A DNA stretch of 8,110 bases from Leptospira borgpetersenii serovar Javanica. Its GTDB lineage: Bacteria > Spirochaetota > Leptospiria > Leptospirales > Leptospiraceae. Positions 1 to 8,015 of the stretch are shown here, piece after piece; position 1 is the stretch's first letter; the number at the start of each line of letters is the position of its first letter. The position numbers and the translations under genes are program-made. Location of the stretch: contig NZ_QAJG01000045.1 in NCBI RefSeq assembly GCF_003046425.1, positions 1 through 8,110 on the forward strand. The letters are read 5' to 3'. Under the pieces are notes generated by a model. That model had not been told where the DNA came from. It did no database searches and saw only the letters and a program-made list of their open reading frames with translations.

Positions 1-136
1 AAAAATAATGTGATATTCTAATTTTAAAAGTTAAATACTCATTTCCACCGGGACTTAGTTTTCCTAAAATAAAAACAGTGCACCGCCGATTCCGAATATA
101 CATAAGCAATACTTAAAATACGAAAGAAGGCAAAAG

Positions 137-352
<216 letters not shown>

Positions 353-540
353 TTGTAGTAATCAACGTATTCCTGTGCAACGCGGTGCGCATGATGCAAA
401 GAAAAGATCGGGATATGATTGAGACATTCCCTCCGTAAAGAACGGAACCACCGCTGCATATTCAAATTTTAAATCGTATTTAAACAAAGCCGAGAATGGT
501 AATAACAAGAAGAACAGAGTTCAATTCAGATTATAATATA

Positions 541-610
541 GTTTGAGTTGTTAGATACCGTGGCTTTACAGTTCTGTTGCAGAACCCACAGCCAAGGTAG
601 AAAACTCAAC
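541..610. repeat. 70-nt imperfect inverted repeat (hairpin)
   Basis: The two halves are near-complementary around the loop TTG at 577-579. GTTCTG (571-576) pairs perfectly with CAGAAC (580-585). Further out, TGGCT pairs with GCCA, TACC with GGTA, and the ends TTGAG and CTCAA also match, with several mismatches and small bulges between. No T-run follows on either strand, so it is not a standard intrinsic terminator. It may be a structured RNA, a regulatory dyad or a relic of a mobile element. Confidence 0.5.
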
Positions 611-757
611 ATATCCCGAGTGAAAAAGCATAAATTAAGTTGGTGGCTTTTTTGAAGAAGATCCCATATTCTAATTTTTGAAACGAGTTCTTTAAGTTTT
701 TTTATACGTTTGAGTAGAAATACAATTCCTATAAAATAAAGAAAGAAATATCAGACC

Positions 758-1010
758 TTAATTAAGAACCAAACTTTCTGTCTCTGCTCGGTGGATCATA
801 ACTGGTGAATATACCGTAGTTGGCGGAATGTTCCAGAGAGGAATTTGTATCCGATTTTCTTCGTATAGATTCAAGTAACCGAAAAGGACCTCAAATGAAC
901 AATTCGAATGAATGTTTTTTCGAATCGTCTTTCGATTGATCGACATCGTCTGAAAAAATTTCCATAACGAAAGGAATGGATAAAATAAATAGTATTAATT
1001 TTTTGATCAT
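758..1010 (-). pseudogene. Possible small secreted-protein gene broken by a frameshift in an A6 run
   Basis: Reading from an ATG at 1008-1010, the protein begins MIKKLILFILSIPFVMEIFS, a basic start followed by a hydrophobic stretch like a signal peptide, and then an acidic segment (DDVDQSKDDS). The frame stops soon afterwards (FELFI). The neighbouring frame is open from the same place and continues for about 50 residues (NCSFEVLFGYLNLYEENRIQ ... ETESLVLN) to a stop at 758. The frames can be joined by removing one base from a run of six A (915-920 on the plus strand), giving a product of about 83 aa. I do not recognise the family. The upstream motif GGAT is only a weak ribosome-binding site. 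It could be a true pseudogene, a phase-variable gene, or two chance frames. Confidence 0.28.
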
Positions 1011-1115
1011 TGCTTTTATCCGTTTTGATTTTGTATAAAACGGTAAGTTTTCAAATAGGAAGGATAACGTGTAAAAGATTAGAAATCCGAACACAACGTT
1101 GTAGTCCTGATTTTT

Positions 1116-1148
1116 AAGAATCTACGTCTTTGAAAGAGTAGATTTCTT
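1116..1148. repeat. Inverted repeat in the spacer between divergent genes
   Basis: AAGAATCTAC (1116-1125) pairs with GTAGATTTCTT (1138-1148) with one bulged base, and the interior TCTTTGAAAGA is itself a palindrome, so almost the whole 33 nt can fold into one stem. On the minus strand it is followed by A residues, not T, and on the plus strand by TAAATT, so it is not a convincing terminator. It lies between the divergent frames at 1010 (minus) and 1426 (plus) and might be an operator or decayed element. The rest of 1149-1387 is A/T-rich and I see no gene in it. Confidence 0.4.
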
Positions 1149-1387
1149 TAAATTAGGGCTGGAAAAATACTATCTTCCAAAATAATTTGTCCTGGTTAAA
1201 AAAATGTTTAGAAAATAAATGAATAAAATTACAGATTGCCTCGTAGTTGCTCAAAGTTTTTTTTCGAAAAGGACAGCAATTTGGCGTAAGATCTAATCTC
1301 TGATTGGATGTTCTGTAATATTAAAATGTATGAATAAATATGAATATTCTAATCGTATATAGATTTAAAATATTTTATACTCATAGA

Positions 1388-1417
1388 ATGAAAAGCAAGA
1401 AAAAATTCTTTTATAAT
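1388..1417 (+). promoter_or_regulatory. Candidate promoter of the XRE regulator, likely leaderless
   Basis: A perfect -10 box TATAAT lies at 1412-1417. A weak -35 (ATGAAA, 1388-1393, 18-bp spacer; 4 of 6 matches) precedes it. Only 8 nt separate the -10 box from the ATG at 1426, so transcription would begin at or within a few bases of the start codon. There is no Shine-Dalgarno sequence, which is consistent with a leaderless mRNA. Confidence 0.45.
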
Positions 1418-1425
1418 ATAATTCA

Positions 1426-1827
1426 ATGGAATTAAAAACCCCGGGACAAAGAGTAAAATATATCCGAACTGAAGGATTAGGTGAGAAGTTGACACAAGCG
1501 CAGTTTGGTGCCGCAATATTTATTTCTCAAGCGCATTTGAGTAGGATTGAATCTGATGAGCTTGAGATTACAGAACAAGCAGCTTTCGTTATTGAAGTAG
1601 TTTTTAATTATAAAAAAGATTGGGTCTTAAACGGAATCGAGCCTAAAATGGTTAGCGCTATTAAATTTCGGGAAAGTTTTTCATCAAAAATAGAAGAATG
1701 GAATCATTTAGTTAGGAGAATTGAAAAAATTCCAAATGCAAAGTCGATTATCGAAAAATATATAAAACTAACAGATAAAGATAGAGTAACAATTGATCAG
1801 ATTATTTCGCGACTTTCAGAGATGTAA
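1426..1827 (+). CDS. XRE/Cro-type helix-turn-helix transcriptional regulator
   Basis: A 133-aa DNA-binding protein. Residues about 6-70 form an XRE-type HTH domain: PGQRVKYIRTEG (helix 1), LTQAQFGAAIFISQAHLSRI (helices 2 and 3, the HTH proper; SQAHLSRIE is the usual recognition-helix pattern), then a last helix ending FNYKKDWVLNG, which matches the F.....W.L.G ending typical of phage-repressor-like XRE domains. The C-terminal half (about 78-133) is helical and charged, ending in a KLTDKDRVTIDQIISRL segment like the tail many small repressors use to dimerise. It is likely a cytoplasmic repressor, and it could be autoregulatory. The ATG is chosen because the HTH needs almost all of the N-terminus; there is no Shine-Dalgarno, but a TATAAT box lies 8 nt upstream. 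The gene converges on the 7TM gene with a 16-bp gap, so it may or may not control that operon. No toxin partner is visible next to it. Confidence 0.85.
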   Translation: MELKTPGQRVKYIRTEGLGEKLTQAQFGAAIFISQAHLSRIESDELEITEQAAFVIEVVFNYKKDWVLNGIEPKMVSAIKFRESFSSKIEEWNHLVRRIEKIPNAKSIIEKYIKLTDKDRVTIDQIISRLSEM

Positions 1828-1828
1828 T

Positions 1829-1844
1829 ATTCTTAGGAAAGAAT
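1829..1844. terminator. Weak A/T hairpin between convergent genes
   Basis: ATTCTT (1829-1834) and AAGAAT (1839-1844) form a 6-bp stem around AGGA in the 16-bp gap between the XRE gene and the 7TM gene. It is A/T-rich and lacks a clean T-tract on either side, so a role as bidirectional terminator is suggested mainly by its position. Confidence 0.3.
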
Positions 1845-2752
1845 TATTTAATGCACCGGTAGTATTTTCTAGCTAATAATTCAGCCCTTCTATTCAATTC
1901 AAGGTCTGTATTCAGTAATAGATTCATATCAGTATAAAGTATATTTGCGGTAATGACTGCTTTAAGAGCAAGAGATTTGTTTTGGAATTCATTTGGATCT
2001 AGAAAACTATAAAGAATCAGATGAAAATTGAGTGTAAGGCGATTTAAGAATGGCACTTTGTCCCCAAAAAGTAGGGCAGCTTTGGTTTCAAATACATCAT
2101 ATTGAAGAACAGCAACTGCCCATAAAAATGAGGATGGGATCAAACCTATAGGAATAAAATAACCTTTAAAAATTCCCAAGATGGGTAAAATATATACAAA
2201 TAGGATAGTAGTGAATAAACTAATAATAATTCCTAATGAAAGTAATGAGAATCTTACCCTTTCGAAACCGGACTCAAAAATGGCTCTTCTTAAAACTAAA
2301 AAGATAGAAAATCCAACGTATCCAAATGAATATATAATTAAAACATGATATGCCGGTAAAAGATTATAGGAAGATGTCTGATAATCCACCATTTCAATCA
2401 TATTCAATGAAATGCAGGAAAGAAAAAGATAAGTTATTACAACTAAATCGATAAAAAATAGAACATTTTTTTGTTTAAAGTCAGATTCTATTAGATTCAT
2501 AACTAATCGATTTAGAAGGAAAGGTACGAAAATAACCGGTAATAATGTTATACTGGGAGCAATTGCATGAATTTCTTTTGGAAGAACATAGCGCATTCCA
2601 GAAAGTAGCGACCATAAGCTAATTGAAAGTGACAGAGCAAAAAAATACTTTGGTATTTTTGAATTTTTCCGATGACCAAATCGAAAAACGTAAATTCCTA
2701 AAAGTATCACTACTAAGGAACATAAAAGGCTAATTATTAATGGAATATTCAT
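1844..2752 (-). CDS. Seven-helix membrane protein resembling a histidine-kinase 7TM sensor domain, no output domain
   Basis: A 302-aa integral membrane protein. Hydrophobic segments fall at about residues 3-24, 36-54, 62-85, 97-118, 132-155, 167-190 and 196-217, giving seven helices. The order, the loop lengths and the ending of helix 7 (PSSFLWAVAVLQYDVFE) resemble the N-terminal 7TM sensor region found in some histidine kinases and cyclases, including spirochaete ones. In those proteins a PAS, kinase or GGDEF domain normally follows. Here only about 80 residues follow (221-302), with no H-box, no ATP-binding motifs and no GGDEF, so it would be a receptor without an enzyme. The ATG at 2752 has a weak GAG motif (2762-2764) upstream. 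The stop of the acyltransferase-like gene is 17 nt upstream in the same direction, so the two are probably co-transcribed. The family match is from memory of the pattern and moderate; membrane location is well supported. Confidence 0.8.
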   Translation of the reverse strand: MNIPLIISLLCSLVVILLGIYVFRFGHRKNSKIPKYFFALSLSISLWSLLSGMRYVLPKEIHAIAPSITLLPVIFVPFLLNRLVMNLIESDFKQKNVLFFIDLVVITYLFLSCISLNMIEMVDYQTSSYNLLPAYHVLIIYSFGYVGFSIFLVLRRAIFESGFERVRFSLLSLGIIISLFTTILFVYILPILGIFKGYFIPIGLIPSSFLWAVAVLQYDVFETKAALLFGDKVPFLNRLTLNFHLILYSFLDPNEFQNKSLALKAVITANILYTDMNLLLNTDLELNRRAELLARKYYRCIK

Positions 2753-2769
2753 TACAAATTTCTCAAAAA

Positions 2770-3384
2770 TTACACTAAATTAACACTTATTTTTTGTAAA
2801 CTTGTTTTATTGATTTCGATGATGTTTAAGAGTACTAATTCCTGATTAAAATAATCTTCAGGAAAAAAGACTGGTTTGGAAAAACGCTTTGATAATTCGG
2901 CCCCGGCGGACAAATAAATTCTTTCAATAGAAGCTAATTTTTGATGATACATTCCGTAGATTTTCGAAAAATTCTTTTGTAAGCAATAGTTGACGACCAT
3001 TTTAAAATTCATTGTTGCCGCTTTACCCCCCATGATGGTGCGTAAAAACGCTACACTGTTCCAATCTGCAACATTCTCTTCTGGCACAACATATCTTTTT
3101 TGTGGATTAGAGCCGTAAATAACAGCCATCTCAACAGGGAGAAAATTATTCGGTTTCTTCTCTACAATTCTCATTGCAGATAGAATTTTTTGTTCTGAGT
3201 CGGTAACATAAAACCAAGTGGACCAAGGATCTAAGTTGAATGTTGTATAAGGCGATTTGTTATAACCGCTACCTGAAAATATATTTTTGATGAAGTTTTT
3301 AACTCGTTCGAGTTCTTCGGGATTTTCTAATCCATGGAGTATATTTTTTTGAAGAGTGGGGTTTTTTAAAATAATATGTGACAT
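2770..3384 (-). CDS. Putative GNAT-fold acyltransferase, autoinducer-synthase (LuxI/FeeM)-like
   Basis: A 204-aa soluble protein, about the length of LuxI-type acyl-homoserine-lactone synthases. Residues 54-76 read WSTWFYVTDSEQKILSAMRI, then VEKKP: a strand, an acidic turn and a second strand with a conserved-looking Arg (R72). This resembles the start of the GNAT core in LuxI and N-acyl amino acid synthases (FeeM type). It is followed by FLPVEMA (81-87), by ENVADWNSVAFLR (103-115) at the place where LuxI proteins carry a W-E-S-R-F block, and by a long helix and NFSKIYGMYHQKLASIERIY (138-157) with AGAEL (160-164), like the GNAT end ('G..y....L.r.yl..Ga'). The canonical R/Q-x-x-G-x-G/A cofactor loop is imperfect (TIMGGKA, 116-122). 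Substrate and product cannot be read from the sequence. It is the first gene of a two-gene operon with the 7TM protein. There is no Shine-Dalgarno, and TATAAA lies only 4 nt before the ATG. The gene is real with high confidence; the function is tentative. Confidence 0.6.
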   Translation of the reverse strand: MSHIILKNPTLQKNILHGLENPEELERVKNFIKNIFSGSGYNKSPYTTFNLDPWSTWFYVTDSEQKILSAMRIVEKKPNNFLPVEMAVIYGSNPQKRYVVPEENVADWNSVAFLRTIMGGKAATMNFKMVVNYCLQKNFSKIYGMYHQKLASIERIYLSAGAELSKRFSKPVFFPEDYFNQELVLLNIIEINKTSLQKISVNLV

Positions 3385-3617
3385 AATATTTATATTTTGC
3401 CATTCTTGGATTGGATTTCAATGAATTATTCTATAAGAGTTATTACTTTTCTTAAAAATTTTAACATAGGTTTAGAAAATAAGCCCATTATCCTTATTGC
3501 TGCAGAGAGAGAACCCACGAACTTTATTTAAAAGTCCAAACGAAAGTTTTTGAGAAGGTGAAGAATAGATCTGAAAGCGAGCAACGTAAATAGGGAGAAT
3601 ATTCGAAGACAGTAAGA
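3385..3617. other. Spacer upstream of the acyltransferase-like operon
   Basis: A/T-rich. The operon's promoter must lie in the first part; TATAAA (minus strand, 3389-3394) sits almost against the start codon and no strong -35 is visible. From 3483 the plus strand has an open frame up to an in-frame TAG at 3591-3593, which is in phase with the small ORF at 3618. Confidence 0.4.
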
Positions 3618-3764
3618 ATGGCTAATACAAAAGGTGAGGAAACTCTATTTGCTTTCTTTAAGAAAAAGTTAGATAGTCCGAAATCGAAAGACCAAGAATT
3701 AGAATTATTATTAGACATTCTTTATGAGCGAATAAGAAGTCGATTTAAGGAGCAGATATATTGA
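3618..3764 (+). pseudogene. Small 48-codon frame, probably the end of a decayed gene
   Basis: The frame encodes a charged, helical peptide (MANTKGEETLFAFFKKKLDS ... LLLDILYERIRSRFKEQIY). I do not recognise it. The same reading frame is open upstream for about 36 codons (3483-3590; ... ELYLKVQTKVFEKVKNRSES ...) and is separated from this part only by one TAG at 3591-3593. That suggests an older longer gene whose middle gained a stop codon. There is no convincing ribosome-binding site close to the ATG at 3618. It could also be a functional small protein or a chance frame. Confidence 0.3.
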
Positions 3765-3825
3765 AATATATTTAAATCATTATTTGTTAGAGAAACGGTT
3801 CCGCATTCAAACATCACGCCATTAG

Positions 3826-3989
3826 CTAAGAGCCGGTCTCAAAACCTGAAGAAAAATATCTCTCAACGATCCGGCAAGTTTTTAAAAAACATAGAAGTTC
3901 CCACAGAAACCGTCGTATTGAAGGTTTTCTCCCGTCGTTTAAGATTGTAATAGCTCCTACATTCCTAAGGTTTTGAGACGGGCTCTAAG
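3826..3989. mobile_element. MITE-like element, 164 bp with 22-bp terminal inverted repeats
   Basis: The left end (3826-3847, CTAAGAGCCGGTCTCAAAAC plus CT) is the reverse complement of the right end (3968-3989) at 20 of 22 positions. The interior has no coding frame but holds a perfect palindrome, GTTTTTAAAAAAC (3878-3890). The form is that of a non-autonomous miniature inverted-repeat element or a structured intergenic repeat. No clear target-site duplication is visible; ATTAGC (3821-3826) and TTTAGC (3995-4000) are only a near match. Confidence 0.6.
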
Positions 3990-4398
3990 AACGATTTAGC
4001 AAAAGAACTTTTTTATTGGCAGCATGAAATTCTGAAACAATTATTAATGTTTTATGAAATTCGAAATGAGAATCGGAATACAATAAGTTGAGGTAGTTTA
4101 ATAAATTATGGATGCAATTCATTCCGTGCAGAATCCACACCAAATGTAGACCCAGCAGTGAATCCAGTGTCATTTATTGAATTAAAAAGTCTGACATTGA
4201 CCCACGGCCACAAAAGTGATCGAAGTGGAAAACCTACGCGCAATGTGGATTGAATGAAGAAGCTAGAATATGCGAAAAACTAGTAATGATGCGTTGCAGA
4301 TAGAAACATTATGCTGCGATCCGTAGAGAGCGACACTTTAGTTTCACCGTGGTCCAGCCTTCGTTTGTAAAGTCTGGATTCGTGTATGTTGTAAAGTC
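3990..4398. other. Decayed spacer, no intact gene seen
   Basis: On the plus strand a 30-codon open stretch (3999-4091; ELFYWQHEILKQLLMFYEIR and on to a TGA) has protein-like composition but no usable start. It begins right beside the right end of the inverted-repeat element, so it may be a gene fragment. The direct repeat TGTAAAGTC occurs twice near 4370 and 4390. I see no RNA gene or promoter here. Confidence 0.35.
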
Positions 4399-4920
4399 CT
4401 AAAGTTTAATTCCTGTTTGCCGAGCATCTGAAGGGGTATTTAAAGAATCGCCGATCGCGCGTTCGATCCTCTTGGCGTCAACACGATCTGTGATTTTATC
4501 AATGATCGTGATCTCTTTTCCGTTATATAATATGCAGGAAACGGAATGATATTCGACGGAGTATTCGGAGGAAGAGTCAACCTTGGAATTTGTATAAACG
4601 GTTTTGATATCTTTTTTACGGATCGTCTTTTTCCATCTTGTAGGAATGGGAGATGGATAAACGGTCACATGCCACGCATCGATTGAAACATTCGTAGAAT
4701 TGAATGAATTATGAATCGAAGAATAAAGGATGAAACCGGGAATCGTCAAAATAAAAAACGTAAATACGGATTGTTCCGAAAAATCGAAATCGATACGATC
4801 TAAAATGACACCGCCGATGAATAAAGAGGAAGCGAAAATTCCCAACAAGGATGTATATCGAAATCGATCGTAAGAATATACGATCTGATTTCGTTTTTTT
4901 CTAACGGTTATTTTGCTCAT
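4399..4920 (-). CDS. Hypothetical two-helix membrane protein with cytosolic C-terminal domain
   Basis: A 173-aa protein of unknown function. Two membrane segments lie at about residues 22-41 and 50-68, with a basic N-terminus (MSKITVRKKR) that suggests the N-terminus is inside. After the helices comes NSTNVSID (74-81), then a beta-rich region with PSPIP (89-93), KKDIKTVY (102-109) and YSVEYHSVSCILYNGKEITI (120-139), then a closing helix (AKRIERAIGDSL). This 'two helices plus beta domain plus helix' layout resembles small bacterial membrane proteins with a PH-like fold; I cannot name a family. The frame remains open to a TTG at 4978-4980 (193 aa). I prefer the ATG at 4918-4920 because a good promoter (4933-4961) lies inside the longer version. 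No Shine-Dalgarno is visible. It lies 126 bp downstream of the SF0329-like gene on the same strand. Confidence 0.65.
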   Translation of the reverse strand: MSKITVRKKRNQIVYSYDRFRYTSLLGIFASSLFIGGVILDRIDFDFSEQSVFTFFILTIPGFILYSSIHNSFNSTNVSIDAWHVTVYPSPIPTRWKKTIRKKDIKTVYTNSKVDSSSEYSVEYHSVSCILYNGKEITIIDKITDRVDAKRIERAIGDSLNTPSDARQTGIKL

Positions 4921-4932
4921 TGTTGCGGATTC

Positions 4933-4961
4933 ATTTTTTGAGAATCTATTTTTGAAGTCAA
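4933..4961 (-). promoter_or_regulatory. Candidate sigma-70 promoter of the two-helix membrane protein
   Basis: Reading the minus strand, TTGACT (4956-4961; 5 of 6 to TTGACA) is followed by a 17-nt spacer and AAAAAT (4933-4938; 4 of 6 to TATAAT). The -10 ends 12 nt before the ATG at 4920, so the leader would be only about 5 nt. This decides the start codon in favour of 4920 over the upstream TTG. Confidence 0.45.
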
Positions 4962-5046
4962 TTCGAGAATCTGAATTCAAGTTGCGATCGAATTGGTTCT
5001 ATTTGAAAAGTATTGGAAAATTATAGTTCTATATCTTTTTTGCTAC

Positions 5047-5487
<441 letters not shown>

Positions 5488-5562
5488 AATCTCGCACGTA
5501 AATATTGGTTCGGGCCTTTTCTGAGATTGAATTGCCCGGTCAACTCAACGCATTGCTTTTCA

Positions 5563-5632
5563 GGTCCTTTGCAGGGGTAGCGAAAGACACAAAGTGTCTG
5601 AAGCGAGGGAGGCTTTTCCCCTTTCAAAGGAC
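5563..5632. repeat. Nested inverted repeat (hairpin) in the spacer
   Basis: The outer arms GTCCTTTGCAGGGG (5564-5577) and CCCCTTTCAAAGGAC (5618-5632) are complementary apart from a one-base bulge and a mismatch. Within them sits a perfect short hairpin, AGACAC (5585-5590), AAA, GTGTCT (5594-5599). No T-tract follows on either strand, so it is not a classical terminator of the acyl-CoA dehydrogenase transcript. A structured intergenic repeat or RNA is more likely. The remainder of the 5488-5789 spacer shows no gene. Confidence 0.5.
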
Positions 5633-5789
5633 TGAATACGAAATTGTAAGACCATATTTTCTATAAATACCGATCCACTATCGCTTATTTTTTCAGAGAA
5701 CCAACTTCTGCATTACGATTTTGGAATGCACTTTTCAAGGTGTTAGCCGCTTGCTGTCTAATTTCCTTAAATTTGTCGGTTCGCCGCTT

Positions 5790-7466
<1,677 letters not shown>

Positions 7467-7646
7467 GGGTTTTTAATCCTGAAGTAAAAAATTCGAATCT
7501 GAAACCTACAAAATCACGACTTCTACCACTGTCATTTGCTTTTTGAACGATGTTTCTGGATGGCAAAAGTCCATTTTAAAATCGAAAATAAAAAGTCGGG
7601 TATTTTACTTCCCTATTTTGTTAGGCGCATTCTCTTCCGGCCTGGC
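7467..7646 (-). promoter_or_regulatory. Leader and promoter region of the acyl-CoA dehydrogenase
   Basis: This 180-bp stretch must carry the promoter. An imperfect dyad, GGGTATTTTACTTCCC (7599-7614), has matching GGG/CCC ends and could bind a repressor, but half of its inner positions do not pair. No strong -35/-10 pair stands out; the location is supported by context only. Confidence 0.3.
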
Positions 7647-7892
7647 TTATTGAATCCGTAAAGAGATCTTGTAACTCTTTACGTCAGTCGGTTCGGCATT
7701 ATTCCTGGTTCTGATTCTCGAAGGGAAAAATTCCTGTTCAGTTGTTTGATTTTTTTGAATATACTGCTTGGGCGTGAGTATCGTTCCGAAGACTTTCTGA
7801 AGTGGACACGTATGTACTTCACAAGAGCAGCACCGAGTATGATGTTTTTGATTCGACGGAGTCAAGAAGGCTGGTAGAGGAAACGAAAGCAT
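7647..7892 (-). CDS. Possible small Cys-rich hypothetical protein
   Basis: An 81-codon frame starting at an ATG (7890-7892) with GGAAG (7898-7902 on the plus strand as CTTCC) 5 nt upstream, a fair ribosome-binding site. The peptide has a cluster of His and Cys (HHTRCCSCEVHTCPLQK) that could bind metal, followed by a Thr/Gln-rich and basic tail. The frame stays open upstream to a TTG at 7988. I do not recognise a family. Against it: a perfect 9-bp hairpin occupies its last codons, and its ribosome-binding site lies in a sequence resembling the nearby tandem repeat, so this may be non-coding repeat-derived DNA. Confidence 0.28.
   Translation of the reverse strand: MLSFPLPAFLTPSNQKHHTRCCSCEVHTCPLQKVFGTILTPKQYIQKNQTTEQEFFPSRIRTRNNAEPTDVKSYKISLRIQ
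7657..7683. repeat. Perfect 9-bp inverted repeat
   Basis: CGTAAAGAG (7657-7665) and CTCTTTACG (7675-7683) form a perfect stem with a 9-nt loop. It lies about 190 bp upstream of the acyl-CoA dehydrogenase start and within the end of the small Cys-rich frame. No T-tract follows on either strand; operator or attenuating hairpin are both possible. Confidence 0.5.
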
Positions 7893-8015
7893 TTTCGCTT
7901 CCGACGGGTCGCTCGATGGATTGATCGCTCTCTGAACTTGAGGTATAATGCTCTCTATCCCCACAATTACTTGGATCTCTTCCGACAAATCCTCTGTGAA
8001 ACAGGCTCGGCCCTG

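Noticed and set aside
1219..1296. Plus-strand 25-codon frame upstream of the XRE gene
   Set aside because: Too short, no ribosome-binding site and no recognisable motif.
1426..1827. Antitoxin of a toxin-antitoxin pair
   Set aside because: No small toxin-like gene lies next to it on the same strand; the downstream gene is a convergent membrane protein.
1844..2752. Complete histidine kinase
   Set aside because: No H-box or ATP-binding motifs follow the membrane region before the stop codon.
3985..4173. Minus-strand 62-codon frame
   Set aside because: It overlaps the end of the inverted-repeat element, has no ribosome-binding site and shows no recognisable motif.
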